Below are positions 44,693 through 54,641 of a DNA stretch of 64,000 nt, one piece after another. The stretch is from NCBI GenBank assembly GCA_036245525.1, contig BTPG01000002.1, forward strand, positions 165,356,260-165,420,259. Direction: 5' to 3'. A model generated the notes under the pieces. That model searched no databases, had not been told where the DNA came from, and was given only the letters and a program-made list of their open reading frames with translations. The translations under genes and the position numbers were made by a program. The DNA comes from Semisulcospira habei (Eukaryota > Mollusca > Gastropoda > Semisulcospiridae). How positions within the stretch are numbered: the stretch's first letter is position 1; each line of letters starts with the position of its first letter.

Positions 44693-47600
44693 TCAGCTAT
44701 TTTTTTCAGATAACTTGAGCCTGTAATGACCTGGTGCATAAGCTTTTTCCTTAGTGTGAAACACTCTTTTTGTATCCCCAACTGCTAGAGACTTTTTATA
44801 TGTTTGAATCATTTCAATATTATGTTTGTTTGATCTTAGTGTCTTGTTTGGATAATCAGGCATTAATGCACCATCTAACACTTGCTTGTAATGTTCATGT
44901 CGAATGTCTTTATTTTTTATTGCTGTTTTCTTGATACCTTTGGCTTTCGACTGACTACCTTTCTGATGCTGTATAGAATACATTTTGGATCTCAGACCAA
45001 CGTACTCAACTATTGGCACACCATTCAGTTCATCTTTAAACTTACCAGGCACTTTCTTGTTTTGTGTGCTAAACAATGGGTGATCTTTAGGATAATCAGA
45101 CGTGTCATACATGTGTAACTCTGTTTTCATGTCTTCATAAAAGTCTTCAGTAGGCACATCAATGATCATAGAGTCAGTGTCAGTGTATAACAATCGACAC
45201 TCAGGATACTTTGGTTTGAAGTAATCATAATAAAATTCAAGCATTAATAATTTTGACAACTCCAGAATTGCCATACCAATGAATACTGGCTTATCCAGTT
45301 TAACAATCTTTTTTTTTTGAGTGACACAGCATACAAGGATGAATGAAATTCTTTATACCCTGTGTACTGAGGCTTACTTGTAAGTTTAATTGCACCCGAT
45401 TCAGTTGTGACTAATCTCACATCTTTTCTGTGATGAGGATTTTCCATAGTCTTACCAAAACAGGCATTGTTCATAAGCTTAAAGAAGTCTTTGTCAAATG
45501 CAGTGTTACCTTCTCTTGCACGCAATGTTGTATTTTTCATTATGTAATCTTTCATGAAAGCACTTTGGTCAAATTGAATTCCTCTATGAACTTTCTTTAG
45601 TACTAACCCATGTCTGATGTAAAACTGTAACAATCGATAGTGGCAAACGTAATTGAATTTGTCATTCAGATTGGGTACAAGTTTGGTGTCTTCTTTTTTT
45701 CCCGTTAAACTCAGTTTTTCAACTGCTAATGGATAATCATTATGGTAATCATGTAGATGGTGTGGGTACTCCAGGTCTACTTCAAAGATCCAACCCTTTT
45801 CATCATTTTGACCTCGATCCATAATATATTTTGTTAATTTTTTTATGCCATACTGTGACAAATCATACAAACAAAAGTTTTTTAATGGCAACAATTCACA
45901 CATTGCAAATCCATACAAATTATTAGCATCCAAGTATGTAATAAATGACATTGGCTTTGAGGGGTCAAAGTCGTCAAGATATTTGTTGTTGGCCTTGCCA
46001 TAATTGTTTGCTGCTAGACTAATACCACCTCTCAATCCACGTTCCACCATTTCACCCATCGTACGATCAGACAACAGGTCTATAGATATCTTACTGGATT
46101 TCAAAAATGCATCCCATGTCATGCCAGGACTAGTTATGTAACAAGCAGGGTCAAGCTTGTAGTGTAACAAACCCTTTTCACGGTAACTTTCAAATACGTC
46201 TGCTAGCAAACAGACATCAGCCTTTAAGTACTGATCGTGGTAATCACCAATTGTCTGACACCCTAGTTTTTCCCACGCATCAAGTGCATGCTGGTATTCA
46301 GAGTCAGAAATACCTTTACCAGTTAGTGTAGAATAAAATTTCTCTTTTGGAGGCAGTCTCCTTTCCTCAAAAACTACCCAGTCACTGATGTACTCATATG
46401 GATAAACACCTTTTTTAATCAAGTCCGGCTCAAAATATTTACTTGTTATTGGATACTCACTCAGTCCTTCTGCCAGACTAGCAAGACCTAAAGACAAATG
46501 TTGCATGGAGTCATAAAATGCTAATTTGTCCAATCTAAAAGTCAAGTACTTCTCAGTTGTCTGGGCAATGCAACTAATTTTTCTGTAAGACTCATCAACA
46601 GCCTGCATGATAATGTGTGAATCATATCCCTTCAGATTGTGGAAAAAGATTGGTAACTTATATGTCTTAGGATCTATTTTTAATTTCAAGTTACAATCAC
46701 CATGTGCAGCTCCTCTGTAACGCCCAGTTATGTGATCGTGGTCACGAACTTTATCACCTCCCAGAGGCTGTTCACAAATCCAACACATCTCAGCTGTATC
46801 AAATTTCAGTTTGTCTTCTTCTGTCATCACCAAAGGCATCTGACATGTTGTGAGATATTGTACTACCTGACTATACAAATGTCTCATTTCTGTTAAAAAC
46901 AGACAAGCTGCATTTTCACCCCTGTAGATAACAGGTTCTGAATGAAGACCGTCTGACCTAACAAGAATGTATCCAAAAGAACACACCACTTGGTCACTCA
47001 ATTTTACAGTCTTTGGTAATGACTCTGGAACAGGACCTTCATATGGAACAACGAGTGATTCAAAATCTGCATACACTACAAACGGCAGCTTTTGCTGATT
47101 CCCATAGTTCTTAAAATACACTTGACTACCAGGATCTGGATACCTCAGTATTGTTTGAATGTCATCAGCCGACCTGCAGTGCTGCACATGTTTGTGTGCT
47201 ACTTTAATAGAGGAAAACCTCTGTAAACATTTTTTACAAAATTCCTGTTTACCGTCATGTTTTGTTGTATGATGAATTAGTCTTGACATACTTCTGATAA
47301 TTGTGTAGTGAAAGTTATCACCAGATCTTATTAGCAACATGTCAACATGTTTATCTTCTGGCTGCCCATAGGTTGGGGCAATTGGAGATACTCTAATTGG
47401 CTGTAACTTATTCTCAGATTCATTTTCCCACACAAACACATTCACAGATATACCAGGATTTAGTTTTTCAAACAAGTCTATATCCTCTATTTTAACAGGG
47501 AACTCAATGCCACTGAAGTTGAGTTCATTTACAAATTTGGTATAGTTAGATACACGATCAGGTCTTGTTTTTACAAAATGAAGTTTAGCAAGCACACACC

Positions 47601-48060
47601 ACATAAAACATAAATTATCATTGTTTTGAATATTGACTACAGCCTTTTTGTTTGCAACCTCAGTTGGAAGTGGTATCCATGATTTGCCTAAAATAGGATG
47701 ATATCTTGACTGCTTTAGTTGTAGTTCATGTACAAGGCCTTCATGCCAGCCAGACCCTTGCATTTCTGCTCTGTCAATTGCTTCATGGAAGTCTGGTAAC
47801 AATCTTTCTCTAAACACTTTCTCTAGTTCTCTTCTCGAATTAACTGTGTGCTGCCTTGTCGAGATATACGTTACAATAACTTCACCAACATCTCTGACAA
47901 ATTCTATTTTTGCAACAATCTGAATCTTTACACTATCAGAAAGAAGGTTATTTTGTATGACTAAAAAAGATCTTTCTATTGATTCATAGACATTGTAAAT
48001 ATTAGATATAGGTAAGTCAGTTGTGTGAAACACGTTTCTTAATCTTTGATGGTTGTCCAT
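44693..48060 (-). CDS. Protein-primed DNA polymerase B (one frameshift)
   Basis: Replicates the element from its TIRs. Start ATG at 48,058-48,060. Motifs in the main frame (residues from M1): N-terminal 'NNDNLCFMWCVLAKLH' (146-161), Cys/His cluster 'FCKKCLQRF...HKHVQHC' (274-295), Exo I 'VVYADFESL' (328-336), an endonuclease-VII-like 'VRDHDHITGRYRGAAHGDCN' (438-457), Exo II 'FFHNLKGYDSH' (472-482), Exo III 'YLKADVCLLADVFESY' (611-626), palm A 'YLDANNLYGFAM' (709-720), palm B 'KLMNNACFGKTMENP' (861-875). An A10 run at 45,309-45,318 puts the remainder in another frame (44,693-45,274), which holds palm C 'LLYTDTDSMI' and 'GLRSKMYSIQ'. The break is one base in a homopolymer: a recent mutation or a sequencing error. 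Confidence 0.93.
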
Positions 48061-48152
48061 CTTTTTTATTTGTCCGACAAAAAAATAAATAGAAAATTAT
48101 ATAATGAAAATGGCACTTTATTGACTAAAACCTATATAATAGACAAAATTAA

Positions 48153-48548
48153 TTACCAACTAATAAGCCACTTCATAGATATGTCTTCTGTTGTATCATG
48201 TTCAATCTTTTGCATGTGTAATATTGTTTTATTAACAGTAATAAATTTAACATTTTTATTTTCTTTTTTTATTTGATTGTATATGAATAAACACATAATC
48301 TTAAACCAGTCAGATTTAGCATCATAAACTAAAAAATCTTTTGTCCTATTATTATAACATGGAAAATTATTAGAATATCCAAGATAAAAACTATATGTCA
48401 TGTATATTTTCATTGGTGTTGGAAGTGTTGAAAAAGGGCGTCTAACTTGTGTTTTTAAGTCACTAATAAGCATAAAACCCCTGAAACTCGATGTAATATC
48501 CATGAATTTACCAATAGGCCAATTTTGATCCTCTTGTCCGTCCGTCAT
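48153..48548 (-). CDS. Polinton hypothetical protein, 131 aa
   Basis: ATG at 48,548 in a CTATAAAAATG context. Contains 'GKFMDITSSFRGFMLISDLK', 'FSTLPTPMKIYMTYSFYLGY' and 'YDAKSDWFKIMCLFIYN'. It ends 'EDISMKWLISW', just 92 bases from the polymerase start. It lies in the minus-strand block with polymerase, ATPase and major capsid gene. I do not recognise a family. Confidence 0.6.
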   Translation of the reverse strand: MTDGQEDQNWPIGKFMDITSSFRGFMLISDLKTQVRRPFSTLPTPMKIYMTYSFYLGYSNNFPCYNNRTKDFLVYDAKSDWFKIMCLFIYNQIKKENKNVKFITVNKTILHMQKIEHDTTEDISMKWLISW

Positions 48549-48574
48549 TTTTATAGACAAACCCAAAAGATAAA

Positions 48575-49186
48575 TTAATTTACTAACCCATATCCAGTGG
48601 GTTGATCTGTCTTTAAAATGAGCTTTAGATGCTTAGTTGATTTCAGTTTATTTTTTACATCATCCCGTTCTTGCTTATTTGGAATGACATCGTTTTCTCT
48701 GAGACAGTCTTCGAAGCTGTCACGATCCTTACAGTAAAACAAACAGATAAACTTTAACTGTTCTCGAAAATCTTTTAGTACAGCATTATATTTCTGAGTG
48801 AGAATCCAAACACTGATGTTTGCGTGTCTACCACTAAAGGCAAGTTCTGCCAGTGTGTTTCTTTTCTTAACAATGTCTTTCTCTGCAGAACAGTCATCGA
48901 CTATGAACAACGTTGGCTGTCCTTCAAATTGCTTGTAAAAATATTGTAGGTAGTCATTCAGTTTTTTCTCAGGGTCAACTAAGTATATGTTACTGTCAGT
49001 CCAAATGAATAAACGGTTGTGATAAGCTTTGTTGTGTTTGATTGTTGGACAAAATATTACAATTTTTTCAAAATGGTGAATGTATCTTGTTTGTAAGAGG
49101 TTAAGAACAAATTCAGTTTTTCCACAGCCTGTGGCACCACAAAATAAACCACAGTGTGGATCGAGTGTCATTAAGCCCCGGTTCAT
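48575..49186 (-). CDS. A32/FtsK-HerA-type packaging ATPase
   Basis: The ATG at 49,186 (MNRGLMTLDPHCGLFCGATG...) is preferred over an upstream GTG because it sits at the usual distance from the P-loop and shows a TTAAAATG context. Walker A is 'GATGCGKT' (residues about 17-24) and Walker B is 'PTLFIVDDCS' (about 91-100). Other conserved parts are 'ISVWILTQKYNAVLKDFREQ' (sensor-like) and 'FICLFYCKDRDSFEDCL'. About 203 aa, the usual Polinton size. It would pump genomic DNA into capsids. It follows the major capsid gene by 19 bases. Confidence 0.9.
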   Translation of the reverse strand: MNRGLMTLDPHCGLFCGATGCGKTEFVLNLLQTRYIHHFEKIVIFCPTIKHNKAYHNRLFIWTDSNIYLVDPEKKLNDYLQYFYKQFEGQPTLFIVDDCSAEKDIVKKRNTLAELAFSGRHANISVWILTQKYNAVLKDFREQLKFICLFYCKDRDSFEDCLRENDVIPNKQERDDVKNKLKSTKHLKLILKTDQPTGYGLVN

Positions 49187-49205
49187 TTTAATACACAATA
49201 TAATT

Positions 49206-50489
49206 TTAATATATGTGTCCACTCAGTCTGCTTTCTGCAATATTGAGTTGTGCGTCATAAATTAGATACAAATATATGTTTATGGCTGCAGCAGTTTCAA
49301 CCTTCTTTTGTATCTGAATTGTTATTCCATCACTACCGTTCTCGACAGTACGTCCTGACCCATGAAGATAGTCATCATCTGTACTACGCAGGTCTAACCA
49401 CAGTGCATACTTGTTTGTCAGGTATTGACCAATCCTAACGTCATACAGATGTAGATCTTTGCACGCAATGTTTGCTGGTTTATCTCTAATCCTTCCTCCT
49501 GCAAAATATTTTGTGATCTCATCGTAGTGTTGATAAGGTAACATTCCAGACGCGTACACTTGATTAGGGCGGCCTTCAATTGTGCAGGACAAATGTGTAA
49601 TCTTAGGATTGTAGAATTTTTCTGAATCCCGTTTGTATGGACTCACAGGTTCAACAAACAACATAAGAATACCTTTCAGTGACCTAGCTGGCGTGTTTAA
49701 GTTTATGTTCCACATTGGGTCGCTTTTGTCTTTAGGTATTAAACTATGTCTAATCACCCTGTCATAATAAATTGGAAGTCTTGACTGGTACTGATTTTGA
49801 ATGAGTCTGGCTAGTTCAGTATGTGTGACAATTTCATATTCCAAGGAAATGTTAGAGATCTTATATGTTGCACTAAGATCAGATGATTTAATAACTTTGG
49901 AGTAGTCATTGAAGGTTAGTTCAAAACTCAGACGGTCATTCAGTGCTCCTTGATAATAAGGCAGATGAGCTGTTAGGATTTCAAACTCAAGTGGAATGTA
50001 GAATCTGGATCCATATGTTTCGGCCATTATAACATCCATGGCTGTATTAGTTACTTTATCTCCGGCGTCGATTCGAAGTTTCCCAACATTATCTGGCTGT
50101 ATGCCTTGGTAAATACGGTCTTCTCGTTCTTCTTTTGTTAGCCAAAGGTCTTTGTAACAGTAGAATACATCTGAGTCATCAAGACTAAACACTTCCTGTC
50201 CTTCAAGTTTTACTTTAATAGTTCTAACAATTGCTCTACCAAGATTGTTAACTAGTGTTCTGTTCACGTCTGCGTCTGATGATAGTTCAATATTAAATGC
50301 TAGGCGTGCAGTGCCAGGAACAATAACGTCACTGGGGCCTAGGTTTGGAAACTTGACTGTAAGTGTTTGGTTCTGGTCTATGGTACTTGGATTGTTTGTG
50401 ATGACGATTGATTGTCTTATGCCCTTAACACCCAGAGGCTCACGTAGTTTTCTGTATGGGTCTAACTTTGATCCGTAAGACTGTGTCAT
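49206..50489 (-). CDS. Major capsid protein (double jelly-roll) candidate
   Basis: ATG at 50,489 in a GCATAATAAAAATG context gives 427 aa. It begins 'MTQSYGSKLDPYRKLREPLG' and has beta-rich alternation throughout. Conserved-looking blocks are 'VPGTARLAFNIELSSD', 'GQEVFSLDDSDVFYCYKDLW', 'YIPLEFEILTAHLPYYQGAL', 'LKGILMLFVEPVSPY', 'YALWLDLRSTDDDYLHGSGR' and the C-terminal 'AAAINIYLYLIYDAQLNI'. Length and motifs fit the double jelly-roll capsid protein of Polintons/adintoviruses. It is divergent with the next gene, 40 bases away, and upstream of the ATPase. Confidence 0.88.
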   Translation of the reverse strand: MTQSYGSKLDPYRKLREPLGVKGIRQSIVITNNPSTIDQNQTLTVKFPNLGPSDVIVPGTARLAFNIELSSDADVNRTLVNNLGRAIVRTIKVKLEGQEVFSLDDSDVFYCYKDLWLTKEEREDRIYQGIQPDNVGKLRIDAGDKVTNTAMDVIMAETYGSRFYIPLEFEILTAHLPYYQGALNDRLSFELTFNDYSKVIKSSDLSATYKISNISLEYEIVTHTELARLIQNQYQSRLPIYYDRVIRHSLIPKDKSDPMWNINLNTPARSLKGILMLFVEPVSPYKRDSEKFYNPKITHLSCTIEGRPNQVYASGMLPYQHYDEITKYFAGGRIRDKPANIACKDLHLYDVRIGQYLTNKYALWLDLRSTDDDYLHGSGRTVENGSDGITIQIQKKVETAAAINIYLYLIYDAQLNIAESRLSGHIY

Positions 50490-50529
50490 TTTTATTATGC
50501 ACAATAAAAAATAATAAATTAATAAAACA
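50490..50529. promoter_or_regulatory. Bidirectional promoter candidate, 40 bp
   Basis: These 40 AT-rich bases separate the starts of the major capsid gene (minus) and the 174 aa gene (plus). Both starts have A-rich contexts (AATAAAAATG on the minus side; AATAAAACAATG on the plus side). Any promoter must fit here or lie inside coding sequence. Confidence 0.5.
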
Positions 50530-51054
50530 ATGGCAGCGGGAGGATTTAATCATGAAGATTTTGAAATGGATGACATGAATGACTATGATACCAGTATCAC
50601 AGATATGACTGGAATGGTAACTAGTAGTAGTAGTAGTATGCATCATGAACTGTTAAAAGACAAAGTAAACTCATTTTATGACAGTGTTGGTGTCCACCCA
50701 GATGTAATAGATCCTAATCAGTTTGAATATGATAAAGGACACTTATTTGTAAATACAGACAGAGGGAAAATAAATCTAACACATAAAAATAATCCTTCTA
50801 AGTTTAGGGCTTTAAGTACAATTAAAGGTGAAGTCGGTGGTAACTCTGGGTTGGCAAGATACCTTGGTATTGGAGGGTCTCCTGTTCCCCCAAGACTTGT
50901 TAGTGTGCTTCACGACACGCAAACAAAGTTGCCAACAGGGCAACAGATTGAAATGGCACCAGTAACAAGCCTACCAGAAATAGCAAACACAGTGATACAA
51001 GAAACTTCATTTACTGAAGGACAAATAAATGACGCTTATGAAAACAATAGATGA
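50530..51054 (+). CDS. Polinton hypothetical protein, 174 aa
   Basis: Begins 'MAAGGFNHEDFEMDDMNDYD', acidic, with a Ser run (TSSSSSM). It then has 'VGVHPDVIDPNQFEYDKGHL' and 'GLARYLGIGGSPVPPRLVSV', and ends 'QINDAYENNR'. No membrane segment. It overlaps the next gene by 26 bases in another frame. Its place beside the capsid gene suggests a virion or scaffold protein, but I cannot name it. Confidence 0.65.
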   Translation: MAAGGFNHEDFEMDDMNDYDTSITDMTGMVTSSSSSMHHELLKDKVNSFYDSVGVHPDVIDPNQFEYDKGHLFVNTDRGKINLTHKNNPSKFRALSTIKGEVGGNSGLARYLGIGGSPVPPRLVSVLHDTQTKLPTGQQIEMAPVTSLPEIANTVIQETSFTEGQINDAYENNR

Positions 51055-51754
51055 TCCACCTTTGTCAATGAGGGAGATTATGGGTTTGGATAAATCACTG
51101 CAGACAATAAGAGGTGAGATGGTAAATAATTTAGCCAAACTAGGAGAGCTTGATAAACACATAGAACGTGAAAAAGAGAAACTGGCTACAGCAGACAATG
51201 GAAATCTTGACACAGAAATGAAAGAAAGAATTCAACACAGATTAAATGATTTGCAGATAGAAAGATCAGGAAGGTTAGAAGCGATTAGTATCGGGAGGGA
51301 AAAACTGAAAACACAGGTCAACAGGATTAGAGAAACTATTCAGAAAATACTTCAGGAAGACACTACTCTGGCTGAGAGACTTAAAACACTTTTCAGAGAA
51401 CAGGGTATCACAATTGCCAGTTTAATTACAGCTCTGGGGTTTATTATCAGTACAGTTGTGTTGGCTGTCTCCGGGGGTGGTTCTCCACCTCCAGCACCAC
51501 CAACCCCAGTCCCCACAGATCCAAAAGACTTACAGTCGTGGGTAAAGAAACAACTGTCTCACATATCAGACTTGCTTAAGAAATTGGCTGTGAAAGCAAT
51601 GGACGCTTTGCCTGGCATTATAGGCACTGTTGTCAGTTGGTTGATTAGTACTGCAGCGAAGGCAGTAGGGTTTATGGCAGAGCATGTGTGGGTCTTTTTG
51701 GTGACAGTAGGAGGATTGATAGTGGGTTATTTAATGAAACAGGTAAAGAAGTAA
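51029..51754 (+). CDS. Polinton coiled-coil/membrane protein, 241 aa
   Basis: The N-terminal half is a long coiled coil ('GLDKSLQTIRGEMVNNLAKL', 'KHIEREKEKLATADNG', 'QVNRIRETIQKILQEDTTLA'). A strongly hydrophobic block follows ('ITIASLITALGFIISTVVLA'), then a Pro-rich hinge ('GGGSPPPAPPTPVPTD') and a second amphipathic/hydrophobic tail ending 'VWVFLVTVGGLIVGYLMKQV'. The 'GITIASLITALGFIISTVVLAV' block is a recurrent feature of invertebrate Polintons as I know them. Likely a virion membrane/core protein. It ends 24 bases inside the convergent 417 aa gene. Confidence 0.75.
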   Translation: MTLMKTIDDPPLSMREIMGLDKSLQTIRGEMVNNLAKLGELDKHIEREKEKLATADNGNLDTEMKERIQHRLNDLQIERSGRLEAISIGREKLKTQVNRIRETIQKILQEDTTLAERLKTLFREQGITIASLITALGFIISTVVLAVSGGGSPPPAPPTPVPTDPKDLQSWVKKQLSHISDLLKKLAVKAMDALPGIIGTVVSWLISTAAKAVGFMAEHVWVFLVTVGGLIVGYLMKQVKK

Positions 51755-52984
51755 TACCCCTAATCCAGTGAGACCTATTACCAATGCTGTTCTCTCTGAC
51801 TCATGGGTGTCAGGGGTTGGGGTTGGTGTTGGTGTTGGGACCGGGGTTGTTACTGTCTGTACGGGTGATGACGTTACTGGTGCTGGTGTCATTAATGGTT
51901 TTAATGTCTGTACATGTGTGGTTGTGACCCCCAAGTTTACAGATTGATTGAGTCCTAATTTCTGACCAACACCTGCAACAATGATTTCATTATTATAATT
52001 TGTTATTGTACCCATTTGGAGTTGAAGGTCAGATGGTAACATGTATAACCCGATGCCAACTACAAAGTCAACTTTTGATCTGGCATATCTTAAAACGTCT
52101 TGGTAACGCTGTATGCTTGATGGGAGATCAACTGTTGAGTTAATTGAATCTTCAAGATTTGCAAGAAACTGTTTTTGTGCTTCAAATTTACCACTTCCAT
52201 TCAAAATGTTTGATTTTGTTAGTGATTGTGCTCCTAGTAAACACCAGACATATGTTCTGATAGACTCATTGACGCGCTCGACTCCCGCTTGAGTAAACCC
52301 GTCAGATTTATCTAAGACAAATGTGGTCCATGCGTTTGACTGTTTCTGTTCTATTGATCCTAACCAGACTTGTGATTTTGATGAGAATGAAGTGTAACCA
52401 GGGTAATAATCTTGAGGGTATTGTCTGTGACTCATAGCATAATACAATGTACCCATACCATTGTGATCATCAAGTTTTTGTGTAAAGTCATACTTTGTAC
52501 TGATGTTAAATTCATTACAGATCCGTTCAAATGCTTTCAAATCCATGGGATTGTTAAACTGATTAAAACTGGATTCAGTTGGTAATGGTGTATGCAGTTC
52601 TGACAGAATACGTCTAAGCTGGTAATATGTGTGGAAATGATACACAGACCTAATCAGTTTGTTTGAGTGATTCAAATGGTCTGTAAATGAAACACCACAG
52701 CCTGTAGTTGAGCATAGTATAGCAAAGTTAAGATGGTTTTGAAACATCTGTAGTGGGCTTGAAGACCACTTTCTTGCAGTAGAGTCATCTGTAATTGGAG
52801 GGTTTAGGTAATGATCAAAAGGGTTGGGTACTTTGACTTGAAATAAATCTTGTTCGCTTACAGCTATGTCGAGTTGATTTAGTTGAATTATTTTCTGTTC
52901 ATAAGTAGGTGCGACATTATATTTAGCATCTACATTAAATTGAAATGCGTTTGTAGTGGTAATGGTTGGTGATTTAAATTCCAT
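51731..52984 (-). CDS. Polinton conserved protein, 417 aa, C-terminal anchor
   Basis: Begins 'MEFKSPTITTTNAFQFNVDA' at an ATG (52,984). The body has 'NHLNFAILCSTTGCGVSFTD', 'YHFHTYYQLRRILSELHTPL', 'QSNAWTTFVLDKSDGFTQAG', 'ESIRTYVWCLLGAQSLTK' and 'VDFVVGIGLYMLPSDLQ'. A Thr/Pro-rich stalk ('TTPVPTPTPTPTPDTHE') leads to a C-terminal membrane anchor ('TALVIGLTGLGVLLLYLFH'). This stalk-plus-anchor layout is typical of a type I-like surface or virion membrane protein. Divergent from the penton candidate, 24 bases away. Specific role unknown. Confidence 0.7.
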   Translation of the reverse strand: MEFKSPTITTTNAFQFNVDAKYNVAPTYEQKIIQLNQLDIAVSEQDLFQVKVPNPFDHYLNPPITDDSTARKWSSSPLQMFQNHLNFAILCSTTGCGVSFTDHLNHSNKLIRSVYHFHTYYQLRRILSELHTPLPTESSFNQFNNPMDLKAFERICNEFNISTKYDFTQKLDDHNGMGTLYYAMSHRQYPQDYYPGYTSFSSKSQVWLGSIEQKQSNAWTTFVLDKSDGFTQAGVERVNESIRTYVWCLLGAQSLTKSNILNGSGKFEAQKQFLANLEDSINSTVDLPSSIQRYQDVLRYARSKVDFVVGIGLYMLPSDLQLQMGTITNYNNEIIVAGVGQKLGLNQSVNLGVTTTHVQTLKPLMTPAPVTSSPVQTVTTPVPTPTPTPTPDTHESERTALVIGLTGLGVLLLYLFH

Positions 52985-53008
52985 CCTTTTTTTTATGTGA
53001 TAATAAAA
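52985..53008. promoter_or_regulatory. Bidirectional promoter candidate, 24 bp
   Basis: Only 24 bases separate the ATGs of the 417 aa gene (minus) and the minor capsid candidate (plus). They contain a T-run and GTGATAATAAAA directly before the plus ATG. Confidence 0.45.
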
Positions 53009-53722
53009 ATGTTTATTACCTTAACAAATCTTGACACAAGCAAACCAGTGTGGTTAACTAATGGGATTGATAATCGTGATGGTAACAAGGCTGTGGCTAT
53101 CCATGAAATGTTCTACACAGTAAAGTGGTTTAATGTAACGGATGATGAAAATTATTCTGTAAGTGGAACTCTTGATGGTTTAGAAAAGGGTGATACTTTA
53201 CGAGCCGGATATTATGACTTTTGTACTTTAGCTGAATGGCTTCAAAATGAATTTAAAATTAAAGCAACTTTAAACCCAGCTAATTTACTTGTTACAATTG
53301 ATTTTCCGAAAAGTGGTCAGTTTTCTTTATCAAATAGTCTTTTATTATTACTTGGATTTTTTAAAAAAATAACACATCTAGATGAAGATTGGTCACAATC
53401 AGTTGGTAGTCTACTATCACCAAAAAAACCAAGAATAACTGGCAGATATCCTGTTCATTTGTCAGTACACACAGTGCTAAATGTTCATTTGAAAGAACTG
53501 AACACTACTGAAAATGTACACAATGGAAAGCCTTCAACTTTGTTAAGATGCTTGCCGACTGGAACTGCCCCATATTGTGAAAGTGTGGTTGCTAGATTTC
53601 CTAATTCTCAGTTTAAAAAATTAGGTTCTAGTTTCTTTGAATCATTGTGCTTATCTGTAACTAATCAGGATGGTAAACCAGTTGTAATGCATGATTTTAG
53701 TGTTGTGTTGGAAGTTAAATAA
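53009..53722 (+). CDS. Minor capsid (penton, single jelly-roll) candidate
   Basis: ATG at 53,009 in ATAATAAAAATG (a GTG lies 12 bases upstream). 237 aa. Begins 'MFITLTNLDTSKPVWLTNGI'. Beta-strand pattern with 'KAVAIHEMFYTVKWFNV', 'GYYDFCTLAEWLQNEFKIKA', 'LLVTIDFPKSGQFSLSNSLL', 'LLGF', 'YPVHLSVHTVLNVHLKELN' and C-terminal 'LCLSVTNQDGKPVVMHDFSV'. The segment 'L...LLGF' followed by a strand naming a local coordinate is typical of Polinton minor capsid (PY-type) proteins. It would occupy capsid vertices. Confidence 0.82.
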   Translation: MFITLTNLDTSKPVWLTNGIDNRDGNKAVAIHEMFYTVKWFNVTDDENYSVSGTLDGLEKGDTLRAGYYDFCTLAEWLQNEFKIKATLNPANLLVTIDFPKSGQFSLSNSLLLLLGFFKKITHLDEDWSQSVGSLLSPKKPRITGRYPVHLSVHTVLNVHLKELNTTENVHNGKPSTLLRCLPTGTAPYCESVVARFPNSQFKKLGSSFFESLCLSVTNQDGKPVVMHDFSVVLEVK

Positions 53723-53742
53723 TTTTATTTTTGTTTATAAAA

Positions 53743-54621
53743 ATGAGTGGTCTTGGTCCAAAGCCTAGAATCATACCAGTTGCGTGTCCAGTAACAGAGT
53801 TGAAAGATTTGGCAGACGTACAGGATTTTGAGAAGGAAGGGGAAATTGGAGAAATATATGGTTTTGAACTTGATTCAAATGGCATGTACAAGAGGAAAGT
53901 AATTGTTGACATGAAAGATGGTGAAAAACAGATTCCTAAACTTGGTCAGCTACGTGATGTTACTGTACCTACTCCACCTGTAAATAATGCGCCTTACAAC
54001 TTAATACATGTAGGTAGTAAGTGGGTTGTTTCACCTGTACTGGCACCACCACCCACAATTGACTGGGACATAAAGATTGAATTTATTAGTCCTTATGTAT
54101 ACACTGATGATGAAGGCGCCTTAGTGTTTAGGAAGGTTGTTAATTCTGGGCCGCTTATTGTAAGCCTTGTTCCAAGTTTTGCCCTAGACAACAATAGCAG
54201 AGAAAAACTGAAAGTTGAAAATTATGAGAGACGGAGATATCTTCTTACAACTAGAAAGGGTAGATCAGATACTTCTGTTGTGTTTATGCCAGCAAGCTTA
54301 GTCGTGGCTAGAGAAGTGACAATAGTATTTGAAATTATCATGAAATCTGTTGCTTCTGCAAAAGAGGCTCAAATTGCACAAGGAATTAAACTTACATGGA
54401 ATGACACAGTAACAGAATCATCAAAGGTCTTTATTGCTATTACAAAAAATAATGATGTTATTAACGTTTCAAGCAGTCTTCCCGCTGTCAAGGTGGTGGT
54501 TGACAAAACAACTTTTGTTCGTCTAACTTACATAAACCTTGAACACATTGATCTTGTTGTATTTTATTATGCCAGCAAATTGTATACTTTTGAAGAGTTG
54601 CAAAATGTAATTGCTGATTAA
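53743..54621 (+). CDS. Polinton hypothetical protein, 292 aa
   Basis: ATG at 53,743 in TTTATAAAAATG. Begins 'MSGLGPKPRIIPVACPVTEL'. Contains 'GEIYGFELDSNGMYKRKVIV', 'IHVGSKWVVSPVLAPPPTID', 'YERRRYLLTTRKGRSDTSVV', 'MPASLVVAREVTIVFEIIMK' and 'TFVRLTYINLEHIDLVVFYY'. No membrane segment; beta-rich. It follows the penton candidate by 20 bases. Probably a virion protein, family not recognised. Confidence 0.65.
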   Translation: MSGLGPKPRIIPVACPVTELKDLADVQDFEKEGEIGEIYGFELDSNGMYKRKVIVDMKDGEKQIPKLGQLRDVTVPTPPVNNAPYNLIHVGSKWVVSPVLAPPPTIDWDIKIEFISPYVYTDDEGALVFRKVVNSGPLIVSLVPSFALDNNSREKLKVENYERRRYLLTTRKGRSDTSVVFMPASLVVAREVTIVFEIIMKSVASAKEAQIAQGIKLTWNDTVTESSKVFIAITKNNDVINVSSSLPAVKVVVDKTTFVRLTYINLEHIDLVVFYYASKLYTFEELQNVIAD

Positions 54622-54641
54622 AAAAATATTTGTCATAAAAA

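Noticed and set aside
44693..45274. Separate 193 aa gene
   Set aside because: It carries palm motif C of PolB and follows the main frame across a one-base break in an A-run.
45304..45325. Programmed frameshift in PolB
   Set aside because: A run of ten A can slip, but Polinton polymerases are normally single frames; a deletion or sequencing error is simpler.
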